Source of the DNA: Sequoia sempervirens
Lineage: Eukaryota > Streptophyta > Pinopsida > Cupressales > Cupressaceae
NCBI GenBank assembly: GCA_007258455.2
Contig: VDFB02296858.1
Span: 1 to 64,000, forward strand
Direction of reading: 5' to 3'
DNA length: 64,000 nucleotides
A program made the translations under genes and the position numbers. The notes under the pieces are model-generated. The model was not told where the DNA came from. It did not search any database and was given only the letters and a program-made list of their open reading frames with translations. Every line of letters starts with the position of its first letter. Positions within the stretch are counted from its first letter, which is position 1. Positions 43,986 to 56,451 of the stretch are shown here, in pieces.

Positions 43986-44241
43986 CTCCAAACAAAGAAG
44001 ATACAACACCACCAAACCATCACTATCACAATATCTCACTAAATCATGTAACCAAGCTATCCATGACATCGTGATAACAATCTCCTTAATGAAGATCAAC
44101 CATAACCATGATCCTTAAGACAAGAAGATATAAACATCACCAAACCATCACTATCACAAGCTCCCACTGAATTGTGCAACCAAGCTATCCATGCCATCGT
44201 GATAGCAACCTCCTTAATGAAGATCAATCATAATCATGATC
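43986..44241. repeat. 128-bp tandem repeat in the LARD-like interior
   Basis: ACCAAGCTATCCATG occurs at 44051 and 44179 with flanking CATCGTGATA and CTCCTTAATGAAGATCAA. A more diverged third unit precedes at about 43815-43985. Confidence 0.65.
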
Positions 44242-45099
44242 CCCAAGCCAAGAAGATACACCACAAAAAACCACATCAGGAACCAATCCAACACCACCAA
44301 AAAATCACCTACATAAATACTCATATCATGCCAAAGTTCCTAAGCACAAGGAACATCCATGACACCATGATCACCACCAAATATAGCAGCAACACAATCC
44401 AATCGTGTTGCACATGTCTGCATCACATAGTCAACTACATAGGTCTCACATCATGATTGCACTTGGTAATACCATCTCTCCTCCTCAACATGACAACCAA
44501 ACCAAAAAAATAAGTGACTAAACCAAGCCATAAAACTAAATCTATAACAACACTGAAGAATCTATGGGCATAGACAACCCATATCCAAGTCATATATGCA
44601 ACCTGTAAGTATAGATTGCCTACAACACTGCACAACTTGTAGATATAACAATGCACCATACAAATATAACAATATATTGATAATGATGTCAAATGAGAGT
44701 AATCAAAGATGTACATGTGAGTATACAATTACTCCAACATCAAATTTCCAAGATCTGAATAGCCATAAGCTCATAAAATCACCATAGTCAAAAGAACCCA
44801 TAATCATCAGCTCATATGGAAATATAACAATAAATAAATCATACCAAAACATCTCCAAACCTGATCCACTATGTAATGCTCTGAATAAGCTTTTCCTCAA
44901 CTATAAGAAGTCCAAAATCTGACTCCATATGCACAAGTTATGACCTCTCCAAGCTCGAAGGCAACATTTGACTTCCAACAAGAAAAACACTATTAAAACA
45001 ACAAAATATGGAAAAACCACCAATACCATAACGAAGTACATGGAATCACCTTTCCAACATTAAAAACTTTGGCGAATTTTTTTAAAATTTAATTTTGTA

Positions 45100-45260
45100 G
45101 TATTAAATTTTATTTTTTGCTAGGATTGTCCTTGTCGGACTGACCCTTGAAACTGGGGGCTCAAAGCCTCACTAGTCAACAACTGACACGACCCCTGCAG
45201 CCGATACCTGGTGGTACTACTATCACTAGTATTGTAGATATCCTTTAGTACAGGGCATGA
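45100..45260 (-). mobile_element. Possible SINE-like insertion
   Basis: A GC-richer patch of about 150 bp has an A-rich end on the minus strand (CCTAGCAAAAAATAAAA) and faint similarity to the SINE at 51.6 kb (GGGGTCGTGTCAG). No clear A or B box and no target duplication were found. Confidence 0.25.
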
Positions 45261-45766
45261 GGGGGTCTATGGACCCCCCCAATTTAATATTTAAAAAAAA
45301 AATAATAACAGGGCTTTAAATTTATTTAACACACATGAATATTGTTTTAATTTTTTTTTTGTAGACACCAAATTGAAGGTCGTACAGTTGTACGACAAGG
45401 CAAGGGGCAATTTTTTTTTGCATTTTTTTATAGTGACCAAAATAGGCCAATTTATGTCAATCTTCATCTCTCAGGCCTCCTAGATCCAATGGTGAGGTCT
45501 ATTTTGTTCCAAGGGGTAATCTATAACATTTCCCCTACAAAACCCTCATGATGAATATCCATAAAAAAAAACTTTTTCAAACAAAAATTCATAAACACAG
45601 ATTTGCAAAAAATAACCATAAATTTGCAACCCCAAAACCCCAAATCTGTAAAAAACACATGCACAAAGCCCTCATATCTTGCTATGTCTTCATTCTTTCC
45701 ATGCAATACCTAGATTCAACTATGCACCAGATCTACTCCAACAAGGGTTATGCAAATCACAACCAT

Positions 45767-45779
45767 GGCTGTGATACCA
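45767..45779 (-). promoter_or_regulatory. Primer-binding site, tRNA-Met type, of the LARD-like element
   Basis: TGGTATCACAGCC on the minus strand lies two bases after the 5' LTR end. It has one change from TGGTATCAGAGC. Confidence 0.8.
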
Positions 45780-45781
45780 AA

Positions 45782-46489
45782 TAAAAGGAAATATGCATCC
45801 ACCCAAGATAATTTTCACATAACATAAATAGAGAAATTTGTGCAAACAAGTATTCAAAATACATATGCAAATGAATAGACAACATGTACCATCAAAGATG
45901 ACACAAGATATACCTTGGGAAAACCCTCAAGAGGGAAAAAAAACCTAGCCTCCAAAAGCATCCATCACTCATGTATTATTCAACAATAAAGATTACAATA
46001 CATCTTCAGAGTCCTTCATGAACACCTTTGAAACATCAAGCCCTCTATAAGCACTCCATGTGAACAAGCATGTAGCCACACATCCCATGTCATGCTTCAA
46101 CCCTCACAAATGCTAACAAGATATGCTTTCAACCCCTTAGCCAAATAGCCAAGTCAACTATCCAACCTTGGACAACGACCCATGTGTTTGCTTTTATAGA
46201 AATAAGCTGACACAAAACCACCAAGTGGTATTACATAAAACCATATGACTAATACCATAAGCTTACAAAACCATTAACCCCTCATTTACTATTGGTAGTA
46301 AGTTTTCCCAATATTAAATATTATTCTCATGTACAAAACTAATGTTACATACAACACATAAAGTGGCCTCAAGAATGTTTGACCCATGTGATGCATGCAT
46401 CCCTAGATTCCCTAGGTGCACCACATAATAAATAAATAATTATTACATTATAACGCTATGCAAGGTAGACAACACACCTTTTCCTAATA
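45782..46489 (-). repeat. 5' LTR of the LARD-like element (708 bp)
   Basis: It matches 41203-41848 along its length but carries about 60 bp extra (around 46335-46395) that the other LTR lacks. Its terminal dinucleotides have drifted to TA...TA from TG...CA. Confidence 0.88.
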
Positions 46490-46494
46490 GACAT

Positions 46495-48139
46495 TGTTGA
46501 TGTTATTTTAGATTGCAAAGCTAGATCCATTAATATTTTCTTCCTTTAAGGAGTACTTCTAACAACACTTTTTAAAATGGACACATATTAATTGAGAAAA
46601 CAACGGTTAGACATAAAATCTCTTAGGGGACTACATAGGGGTACGTTTCATGCACATTCATGGATCTTCATCAGGCCCAAATTGCTATATTATATGAGTC
46701 TTGGATCATTTATAAACATATTTGTTATGTCCAATCTTGGGACCAAGGTTTCCACCCTTAAGGAATTTCTAAATAAAAGTATCCAATGTGGGTGGAACTA
46801 CCATGTTAGGATTAAGGTTTATAAAATCATCTCCTTGGATGTAGAAACTATGCTCAGAACGGTTGAATGTAGAGTTCCATTGCATGAACAAGGACATGTT
46901 GAGGCATAAAGAGGTTGTTCAGAGGTGCGTAGATGTTTCCATGATGGAGGCAAAGAGGAGAATGAAAGTGAATTTATTATAATATTATTTATTTGAAGAT
47001 AATGTATACTTAGCCTTTCTTTTTTTCCCATAAGGGTTTCTCCATGTAAATCCTATGTTATGCAATGTTCTTGTGTTTCTTATTTGTGCTTCATTGCTGC
47101 TATCTTATGGTGATGTTATTCTTCATATATTTCTATTATAAGTTCACATAAGGTAATGTTTTTAAGCATGTTATGGTGGTTGATTTTTGGCATCATAAAG
47201 AAGATGGATCTAATCACGATATTTTCATATTAAGGCAACTTAATTTTTAGATTTGCATATAAGTTTCAAAATTTTATGTTGTTGTAGTCCAACCCTTGAA
47301 TCTTATCCATTGAAGTAATATTTAGATAGAGATTGAATTTCCCAACATTTGGTATTAGAACCTATTTATTTCTCATCATACCATTCCTCAACCTTGCTTT
47401 CCACAACCTTGCTTTCCACCATTTTATACATGATATTACCTCCTAACTAGGAAGAGTAATTTCTTGTTAAAAAGCTTAGACAAATGGGTATTTGTCTCCA
47501 CATTCAACCTTGAGCATGCATTGTAATATATTTAACAAAGGCACTCCATGAATCCATTAAGATTGTTGGCCCACCATTTGAGTTTGACCAACTAACCATC
47601 TATCTAAATAAATTGAATATTTTCTTTTATTTCCAATGAGAAGGACACCTCATTTATGACTACCCTTCCCACAAACAATATCCTTCACCCCTATTCACTC
47701 TTGGTCCATTCCTTGTTAACTCTACTTATGATGAAAACCTTGTTAAATCTCTAGTTTCTAACCTCCCTTAGCAAGTCACTCTCAAAAAACATCCTACATC
47801 CACTCCCAATAAATCTCCCTCTTCCTTCCTTTACCCTTCTTGTGGTAACCATTCTCCCCCTTACCAACCTCACTTACCCTTGGTTCCCTACCATACAAGG
47901 ATGTTGTTTTTAAACAAAGAGTCCCTAAAAGGTGTAAGGAATCCTTTACCCCATTTGTAACCAACTTGCATGACCTTACCTCTTCTTCACAACATTCAAG
48001 CCTAATGGAGAAACCTTTCCTTCTTCGTCTTAAGAATTTCTCCCCTATATTTATGTCATGAATGTCACACCTTACAAAATAATTTAGTGCACTCCAACTA
48101 GATGAGGAGACCATTCCTACGTTTAAGGAAGTGTAACAC
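46495..48139. other. No recognisable gene; possible upstream part of the LINE
   Basis: A 105-codon plus ORF at 46592-46909 is not recognised. The rest is AT-rich and may include the worn 5' part of the LINE that follows. Confidence 0.35.
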
Positions 48140-50760
48140 ACAATCTTGGAATGTTAAGGGTCATTTAATCACCTCCCATAAGTATTAGGTGACACATTCT
48201 ATTTAGAACAATCTAACAAATGGCCTCATTATGCAAGCAATGAAAAACAATGATGTCTATTTAGAAGTCGCTCTAGCCTCCATTTTCTAGATGATCAATT
48301 CTTCCACACTTATCACCCTAAGGGTAGTTGTTTTGTTGTGTTGGACCTTGTAGTTTGGCTAACAAAACCCATTATTGATTCTAACGTTGATCCAAATAAT
48401 TGTTTCATCTAGGTCACCATGTTTTACTATGGGGGGTTGTTTCAACTTATTCTTTGTATGCTTCTAATTTCCCCCAAGATAGATCTTGACTCTAGGAATG
48501 GATGCCTACACATCTTTACAATGGATTGGGTGGTTGGGGGAGACTTCAACATGGTAGAACACCACTTCAATCTCAACTAGGAGAACCACTCCCACCTATC
48601 TCAACTAGAGTTTGACATGTGGACCTTGGTGTGTAACACTCTAGGAATGTTTGATCCCTTTCTAGGAAAAATGGACCTTCAAAAACTACATTGGTTTACT
48701 TGAAATAACTTTCATGAGGGTTTCCTAAGAAAAATGAGCCACTTGGATAGATTCTACGTCTCCCTCAATTGCCACATTATCCCCTCCCTCATTAGCCATC
48801 TTGTCCATATTGACCTTTTTTGCCACTTCTCCATATTCACTACTCTTTCCTTATTTAACATCTCTATCCCTCTAATGAGATATCATTCAACTTGAATGTT
48901 TCCCATCTATAGCCAAAATAATGCATTGATGACCTTGTTAATGCTTCGAATGATAAACCTAAACCTCAATTTGATAGATGGATCAGTTGGTAGGATATAT
49001 TTATAGTACATTGCACTCTCTTCCTCTATGAATAACATCAAAGAGTTGTTATTAAATTCCAATCTTGAAAAATACCTTAGTGGTTATCTTGTTCAAGGTT
49101 GAACACTTATTACCAACAACTCACATAACATCCCTCTTTAATAGTTAGTTGCAACACTAAAAGCTTGATTAAAAAAATGGCTACATATAAAGGAAAAGGT
49201 GTTCAAACTCACATTTTCCTTTAATGGATTAAATATGGAGATAAGTACTCTAAATTATTCTCTCAATCTCTATGGTAGAAATAAAGAGTAATAGATTTTA
49301 GTTATATAAATAATAGATGGCACCACCCTCCAATCCAACCAATCTACTATCATGAAAACCTTCTATGAGCATTAAAATATCATTTTCATGAATGAATTAG
49401 CAAATGACCCTCCTATCTTGATTCTTCAAGATAATATTGTTGGATGCATCCTTTTAAAATAGACCTTGAATACAACAATTTTTTGGACCATCTACTTAAA
49501 TTGTTAAAAATATTGATGAGGCTATATATTACATGGGAGAAGAGAATAAGAGCCACTATTAAATAGGGTTGATCAAAATCATCTCGAAGGATTAAAAAGA
49601 AGACATGGTCAATGGATAATGACTAATCACCTTATTGAATACATCCTACAAAATTATTGCTAAAATGCTAGCTATCAAGTACACTACTTGGAAACAATGT
49701 GGCTAGAATAGGCTAGTTTATCGAGAGGTAGATTTGTTTTGGATAAGTTGGTTCTATCATGGGAAATGACTAAGTAGGCACAAAAAATGGCTCAAGATGC
49801 ACTCATTATCAAGGTAGAATTTGATAAGGCTTACAATCATATTAGATCACCCTTCATTCTTAACATGTTGCAATGGATAAGATTTGACCCCAAATTCCTT
49901 GTTCACAATTGCATGATGTTCATTGATGCTAATGCAAGACTAGCAATAATTGGCTTCCTGCCACCTTGATTCCTCCTCCAAAAATCCATCTATCAAGGTT
50001 ATCACATTGCTCCCTTTCTTTTTGTGCTTGCTATTAATGCCCTTAGTTACCTCTTCTAGAATTTTCAATCTCACAACCCCATTTGTGAAATCTATCTCTC
50101 AAGGAATGGTGAGGCCCTCAAACCAAACTTTGCATATGGCAGTATGTTGTTCATCCAAAATTTATCAAATGAAGTGAGTCACACCCTTAACATATTAGTC
50201 CTATTTTGTGCTCTAAACTTTCCATGAATAAGACTAAGTTTATCATGAAATGTCCTACTCCTCATCCCCCATAGATTCCTAGTGATTAGAAAGAGATGAA
50301 ATGAAGCTTTATCATGAGATATATTGACATCTCTTTTGGTATTAGTGTCTCCTTGAAGGACATGTTGATATGGTTGCTTAATAAATTTAAAAGAAACTCA
50401 TGAATTAGACTAATAAGTTCTTATCTATGGTGGGGTACATTAAAGTGGCCAACAAATTCTCACAATCAACCATATGTACATCTCTTCTTGTTGGCTACCC
50501 TCAAATAATTTCTACAATCATTTTACACAACTAATTAGGAGATTTGTGTGGGATAAGTAAGATAACAAGATAGTTTTTCCAACCATCTCATGACTACATT
50601 GTATTCAACCAAAAGATAAAGGAATCCTCAGAATCATAAACCTCTTTTACCTGGAGGTGTGCTTAACAACTAAATAGATTGCTAGAGCTTTGGAAGGTGA
50701 AGCCCCATGAAAATCTCTAGTTTATTTTTGCATTTAATCTACTACTTTGGTAACTATTTG
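48140..50760 (+). pseudogene. Decayed L1-type LINE ORF2 (endonuclease and reverse transcriptase)
   Basis: The endonuclease starts with SWNVKGH (48144 on). It continues with YHPKGSCFVVLDLVVW, WVVGGDFNMVEHHFNLN (about 48520-48570) and MSHLDRFYVSLNCHIIPS. RT follows with KWLHIK/WIKYGDKYSKLF, SYKIIAKMLAIKY, RGRFVLDKLVLSWEMT and ALIIKVEFDKAYNHI (49800-49845), then HIAPFLFVLAINALSYLF. The catalytic FADD region is unrecognisable (YGSMLF). The C-terminal LIRRFVWDK and GILRIINLFYLEV appear at 50535-50660. Stops and frameshifts are frequent, so this is an old copy. Confidence 0.78.
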
Positions 50761-50879
50761 GTAACTACTGGATCTTTGATTTGGAATGACAATAGAAGGA
50801 TGTTTGTATATTAGCACAGATTTTTGGTTGGTTGATTGAAGAATATTTTAATCAAAGAATGCCTTGAGAAGCTTCTGGC

Positions 50880-51552
50880 TAGAGAAGTAAAGAAATCTGG
50901 TGCAGGATATTGCAGAGTTAAGCAGAAAGGTGTTTGAGATTGCATATAAATCCAAGCCCAATAACAGGCAGAAGTGGTGGAAGCAAGATACAGATGCTAG
51001 GTATATTTGCTCATTATTTTACTGGTTGCCGTGTGATCCAAGGCAATGGTTTGACAAAAACTTGTGTGGGAGATTTTGTTTGGAATCCATACAGAATTCC
51101 AAATGATTGTTACAGTCGGTCCACCTGCACCAAATGTTGAGGTCTGCCTTGAGATCTGTCCCAGATATTGGATTTGGTGCACTTCCACACGTGCAACGTC
51201 GGAAGTTCTGCAGAGGAGGCACAAATTGCAGTCTTGTTTTGTAGTTATCACAAGAACGATGACTTCACAAATGAGTTTCAGACAGGTCATGTTGGAAGTG
51301 GCTGCAGATGGAGCACTGGAAATCATTGACAGGGCAAAACAACATTTTTTTGGTTCTCATATGAAGAATCATTGGTACGAACATTATTGCAGGGGAAATC
51401 CTGAGAATGCAGTCAGGGATTTCTCTCGATTGGGTCATGTTTGTTGGGCCCAGATCACAATAATTTTTGAAAACTTTACCTGTAATGGTGAAAATTGTAC
51501 ACCCAAGTCTCTTTCTTTTATGAATTGGTTTGTTTTGGTTAGAATAACTTAA
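50880..51552 (+). other. Unrecognised open region with 162-codon ORF (51064-51552)
   Basis: Several overlapping open frames of 68-162 codons lie here, and base composition is less AT-biased than around it. The longest (51064-51552) has many Cys, Trp and His residues (CLEICPRYWIWCTSTRA; HWYEHYCRGNPENAVRDF). I do not recognise a family. It could be the 3' part of the preceding LINE, a captured gene fragment, or chance. Confidence 0.3.
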
Positions 51553-51592
51553 ATATAATAATTAGTTTTTAAAATTATAATTTTGTTTAAGA

Positions 51593-51739
51593 TTTTTTTT
51601 TTGGACTGTAGGAATCAGGTAGTCTCCCTATAGTTAGGCACTGGCGCGACACGCCCTTCAGTACCACAGGGACAGGCGAGACTAGACCTTGTGACCTCTT
51701 GCCTGCAATAGGATGCTTTAGCCAATCAAGCTAGGCCCT
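51593..51739 (-). mobile_element. tRNA-derived SINE, second family
   Basis: Minus strand: the A-box-like TAGCTTGATTGG (51733-51722) with TAAAGC, then GAGGTCACAAGGTCTAGTCTC with a B-box-like end (51688-51678), and a body of about 75 bp. The A-tail is read from the T-run at 51593-51602. The head strongly resembles a tRNA. No target duplication was recognised. Confidence 0.6.
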
Positions 51740-52168
51740 TTGACCCATTTTTATGTGTCAATTTTATTATCATTTATTTTTATATATTTGATTTAAATCT
51801 TTAAATATTTTATTTGTCATCTTAGATTAGATTTGTAAGTGTGGATTTGATCCAAGTTATTTTTGCAGTTGTAATTTTATCTTAGAGTTTGTCCTTTCAT
51901 TTGGAATTTTGAATTTGACTTTCTAATTGCATATCTTATTTTTAGATTTGATTAGAGTTTGAACTCCCTCTTTACATGTGCTTCATAGCTATATGTTCCT
52001 TTAGGGTTTTGTGTATCATTTTTTGAGCTCATTTGCACCCTTGTTTTTGCCTCTAGAGTTTCATTTGGTGATTCATTTTCAGACTTGGTCACTTGTTATT
52101 TTTTGGTTTCACATCCAACGTTACATCCTTTATATTATTTGGCCTTAGGGTTTTTTGAGTTGTTTTAA

Positions 52169-54540
52169 ATGACAAGGGCTCGTTCACATCCTCATATTCC
52201 TTTGAGAAGAAATATGTGTTTAAATCCTCAAATGGATCAATCTATTGAAAATGGTAGTCCTAATGATGCTCCTATTAATATTTATGGCATTGAGAATGAT
52301 TTTGATGAACATGATGAAGAACAACAAGACTATGATCATTATGCATATGTTGCTAAGAAATATCTCTCACAACACAATTATTTGTTGATGCACTTGCTCA
52401 TTTAAAATCTCCTCACCAATTATCTACCATTTTACATGAGGCATTAGTGAGCACCCCTTATGGCACAAGTATTCTTCATGGCATTACACTCTCATAGTTT
52501 TTGCAAATGGTTTATCCTCTCCCTTACCCACTCACTCTTGATCCTTCTTTTTAATCTTTCTTCCTCTCATCTTGTAGTTATCACCTCCATGTCCTCACCA
52601 ACCATATTATCTCTCATAGTGTCCCACCTCCATCCCATCCTTTCAAGTTTACTCAAACCATGCACCTATTAGTATCACTCCTATCTCTCCCATGCCACTC
52701 CTCTTCATCCTACAACTACTTTACCTTATAGTGTAGTTTCTACTTCTATTATTGTCCTTTCCTCTTACCACTTATCCTCTCTATACCCCATCCATTATTT
52801 CTCTCGTTCCTCATGCCACTACCATTCCCACCTCTACCTTGGATACATTATTGAAGAAATTAAATCAAATTAAGAATAAAGTGGGTTATATTCCTACTAA
52901 ATATGACTATTACATACAATATTTCATATAACTCACCTCTTGCCTTTGAATTTGTTACATATCCATTTCCTAGAAGTTTTAAGCATCTATATATGAATTA
53001 TATCATAGAAAATAAGATCTTAATGTTAGATTTAAAAAAATTCAATCATGTGTACCTAGATTTTGTATATTAAGATAAAGTCTTAGCTAAATTGTTTCCA
53101 TAAATCTTAAGGGACTATGCTATTCAATGGTTTTACTCTTTAGCTCCTATTTCTATCCATTATTTTGATGATTTAGCTACAACTTTCTCACAATATTTTC
53201 ATGTCAATATGGACTTAAACACAACTATGATTAATTTGAGTAAATGTGTCAAAGGACATACTGAGCCTATCAACGACTATGTTATTCACTTTAAATAATT
53301 ATGTGGAAAAGTGAAGCATCACCTCAATGATAATGATTACAACCCATCTAGGGAATTATTCCTCTCATCAAACATAGTGTATTCTTGAATAGATTTCCTT
53401 TTTTATGGGAGTGTGTTTTCATATATCAAACAATGAGTTGAAATTTCTTGCTTCCAATGTGCTTAAGTATGAATCATCTTATCATGGTTCTTCTACATCT
53501 TCTTAGCCTTCCAAGTTCCAAAATTCCAATAATTTTTCAAATGCTAATATTCTAAATAGAAAAGGGCAATGCACATCATGTGGCTAATATGTTCAATGTG
53601 ACATCTTATAAGACATACTTTTAGGAAATTTTCTAGAAGTTACAAGAGCCCTTGGATGTTATGCTTCATTTTTTTCTAATCTCTAATTTTATTACTCTTC
53701 CACATATTTATCTATTAGATTCAAGTAGAGGGCTACCTAAGAACTATTAATGAGACCACTTTTATAACTTTCATATAGTTAAAGTATATCATACTCAAGA
53801 TTGCATGGATGCAATATTTTATTGATAATAATATGATTCATAATGGGGGTGTTAATGAGGGGAACAATCATTTGGTTGCTACCCCCTAAACAAAATTTGA
53901 ATATCCACTCTAATCCACTTCCAAATCATACTAATAACATCAATAAATCTCATGAACATGTTTGTTTTCCTATGACATAAATGTTTATAGAGATTCCATG
54001 AATTGTTTTTACATTGATTCTCATGTGTAAACATGTACAAATGTTTTGTGGGCATGATGCATTCTAGAGATATATCTTTTTCTTCTTCTTCTCATACTAC
54101 TCCATTGATTACCATTTTTACGAGGAGATTCCATAAAAAAAACTACTATGATCCATTATATATCACTGGTAGTCTTAGATGCACTTCACCTACTTAGTTT
54201 CTCATTGATCCTACCCTCCATTTTAGCACATATATTGAAAATATTTCATTTAATAATAATATTAAGGATCAATATTATGTATGTTATAGAATATCATTGA
54301 AGATTAATAATAAAAAATTAATTGAGAGCTTGGGTTGCATTATTTTACATTTGATAGTTCATCCTAAAGAGCTACCATGCCCTATGATTCCATCTCTAGA
54401 TAGATTTGATGTATTAGTTGGTAGAAAAATTATTGATATATGAAGGAAAAATAGTTTCTTCAATTTTACATCAAAGTGATAAATTTATATATGAAGGAAA
54501 ATTTTAAATCATAATTGATAGAGGTTAATACAAACTAGTA
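52169..54540 (+). pseudogene. Gypsy-type gag remnant (+ strand)
   Basis: It opens with MTRARSHPHIPLRRNMCLNP at 52169. The gag domain at about 52970-53300 reads FPRSFKHLYMNYI, LAKLFP.ILRDYAIQWFYSL, SIHYFDDLATTFSQYFHVN and LSKCVKGHTEPINDYVIHFK, the usual Retrotrans_gag layout. Further on at 54290-54430 an unassigned block reads IIHLIVHPKELPCP-like. Stops are scattered throughout. The element continues beyond the DNA transposon at 54709-55674. Confidence 0.6.
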
Positions 54541-54708
54541 TTAGATTTGAGTCATTTTACATTACTAAGGATGTACCCTATGAGCACAAAGATGATATAC
54601 ATGATTTATGCAAGCTTCACTTATAAGAGCAATAAAGAGAATATGAGCAAGAATCAAGTAACTCTTCTTATAAATCCTCTTATTCTACAACTTATGAAGA
54701 TAAAAAAT

Positions 54709-55674
54709 GGGTGATCCCACAATACTGGTTTACAATTTTTGGCCAAATTGGACACTAAACTGATTTTTTCTAACTAAATCTTCACTTTCGGGCACCTATA
54801 GCGGCTAAACCGTGAGTAATTTGAAGATGATTCAAACTAGTGATTTGTGACATTTTTTCTGTAGATTCTAAATATATTTTTTTCAAAAAATTTGGAATCA
54901 GATTGCACTTCTTTTTCCATCTCCTTTGAAAACTAGTTTTTTCAGTAAACTCCATTTTTAAGGAGTGACGCTCACAGAATTACACATAAATTTTTTTCTA
55001 TGAAGGATAAAATTCTATTTTTTTCAAATTTAGATTTGTAACTATGATATCTAATGCTTCCAATTGGTTTCATAGTGTTTTAATCAAGTTTTGAAGTCAA
55101 ACCAATTACAATTCAAACAAGGCGGACCGTATAACACAACTTTTTTGTATGTATCGAAATTCAATTTTTTTTTGTTGGATCAAGTACTTCAATATTTAGT
55201 GCACTCATATTTTTCAAATATTTTTGTTATAATCTTCTATTTTTCCACATGTGTAGAACATAGAGCTTGATTTTCAGTGAAAAACCTACATTCACAAGAA
55301 ATAAAAAATAAATATAATAATTAAATTAAATTTATTTAAAATTATACTTTTTGGGAAGCTTATAATAAGGACTACATACTTACAAAAAATAAATTTTAAA
55401 TGAATTTATTTGATCCCCCAAAAGGTAAATCAAAAGTGGTTTTTTATCAGTATTTTGATAGGTGTAAAGGAGACTCCGTTATAGGTATGGTTTAAAACTA
55501 GCGGGGTTTTATCCAAGGGGGTTTGATCTAAGGTAGTTTGATCAAACCCTTTTCAATTGGAATGCTTTAAATGGAACTTTTTAAGGCTTAACTCATTATA
55601 TTTTCTAAAAATATGTGATTTCAGCAAAAATCAGAATCTCCCAAAAATTGTAAACCAGCTTTGTGGGATCACCC
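54709..55674. mobile_element. DNA transposon with ~32-bp TIRs, copy 2 (966 bp)
   Basis: It starts GGGTGATCCCACAATACTGG and ends TTGTGGGATCACCC; the terminal repeats match at about 30 of 32 positions. It is homologous throughout to 24721-25650. No ORF is present. The flanks show no convincing duplication. It interrupts the plus-strand gypsy element. Confidence 0.8.
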
Positions 55675-56451
55675 AGACCTAAAGAACCTCAAGTTGCATA
55701 TCCTATAGTGTCTAAGCATATAGGTCTTGATATGTGTATGCTTTGCAATGATCCGGGTCATGAAGAAAAAATATTCATGTACCAAGGAAGAAAGAAAATA
55801 ATAAGGGAAATGTATTTCAAAAACATGCATTTCATGCTAAAGGCACTACTTTTTTCATTCTTCTACCCCCATGTTCTATGATTACCACTTATATTTCACA
55901 TGTTCCTTGTTATGTTCCTATGTTATTGATTTAGGATTCTTCCTATGTTTCCTATGTTCCATGTTTATCATGCCTAGCTATTATGATATCTATATGGCAT
56001 GACCATTGATGCCTCACACATTCACATCCTGTGTTATATGCTTATTACATGCACATATTTTCCATATGGTTATATCACACTCATACCTTATGATATCATT
56101 TTTACATTTTATGCCTACATTTTATGATTCTTCTCATACTTATCATGCTTATGATTACATATTTATCATGCTTATCTCTTACATATCATTTGTGTTTATA
56201 TGATCCTTATCTAGTACTTATGACTATCCTTATGTTGTTATTTTCCTTCATTAGGGTCAACATTAAGGGGTATCTTACCTTTCCTTTATTACATGTGCCT
56301 TCATTATTATAGCTTGCCTATGCCATTAAATGCTTATCATATCATCTTATATTTTACCATATTTCCATGCCTTATTGTGATTATATCCTTTCCTCCTCTC
56401 CTCCAATTCATTACATTTTTCATATGTAACCAACTGGAGGGGAGGAATATA
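55675..56451 (+). other. Interior of the + strand gypsy element ending in a purine tract
   Basis: It starts with KEPQVAYPIVSKHIGLDMCM-like coding and continues as AT-rich, pyrimidine-rich sequence. GGAGGGGAGGAATATA (about 56437-56451) directly precedes TGTCTATTAATATTC, a possible PPT and LTR start. Confidence 0.35.

Larger units (their letters stand above)
41203..46489 (-). mobile_element. Complete non-coding LTR retrotransposon (LARD-like)
   Basis: LTRs at 41203-41848 and 45782-46489 flank a 3.9-kb interior. The 5-bp duplication GACAT lies just outside both ends (41198-41202 and 46490-46494). In minus orientation there is a tRNA-Met primer site after the 5' LTR and a purine tract before the 3' LTR. 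The interior has only short ORFs and no gag or pol motif, so it must have depended on proteins of another element. The composition is C/A-rich on the plus strand, with local tandem repeats. Confidence 0.88.
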
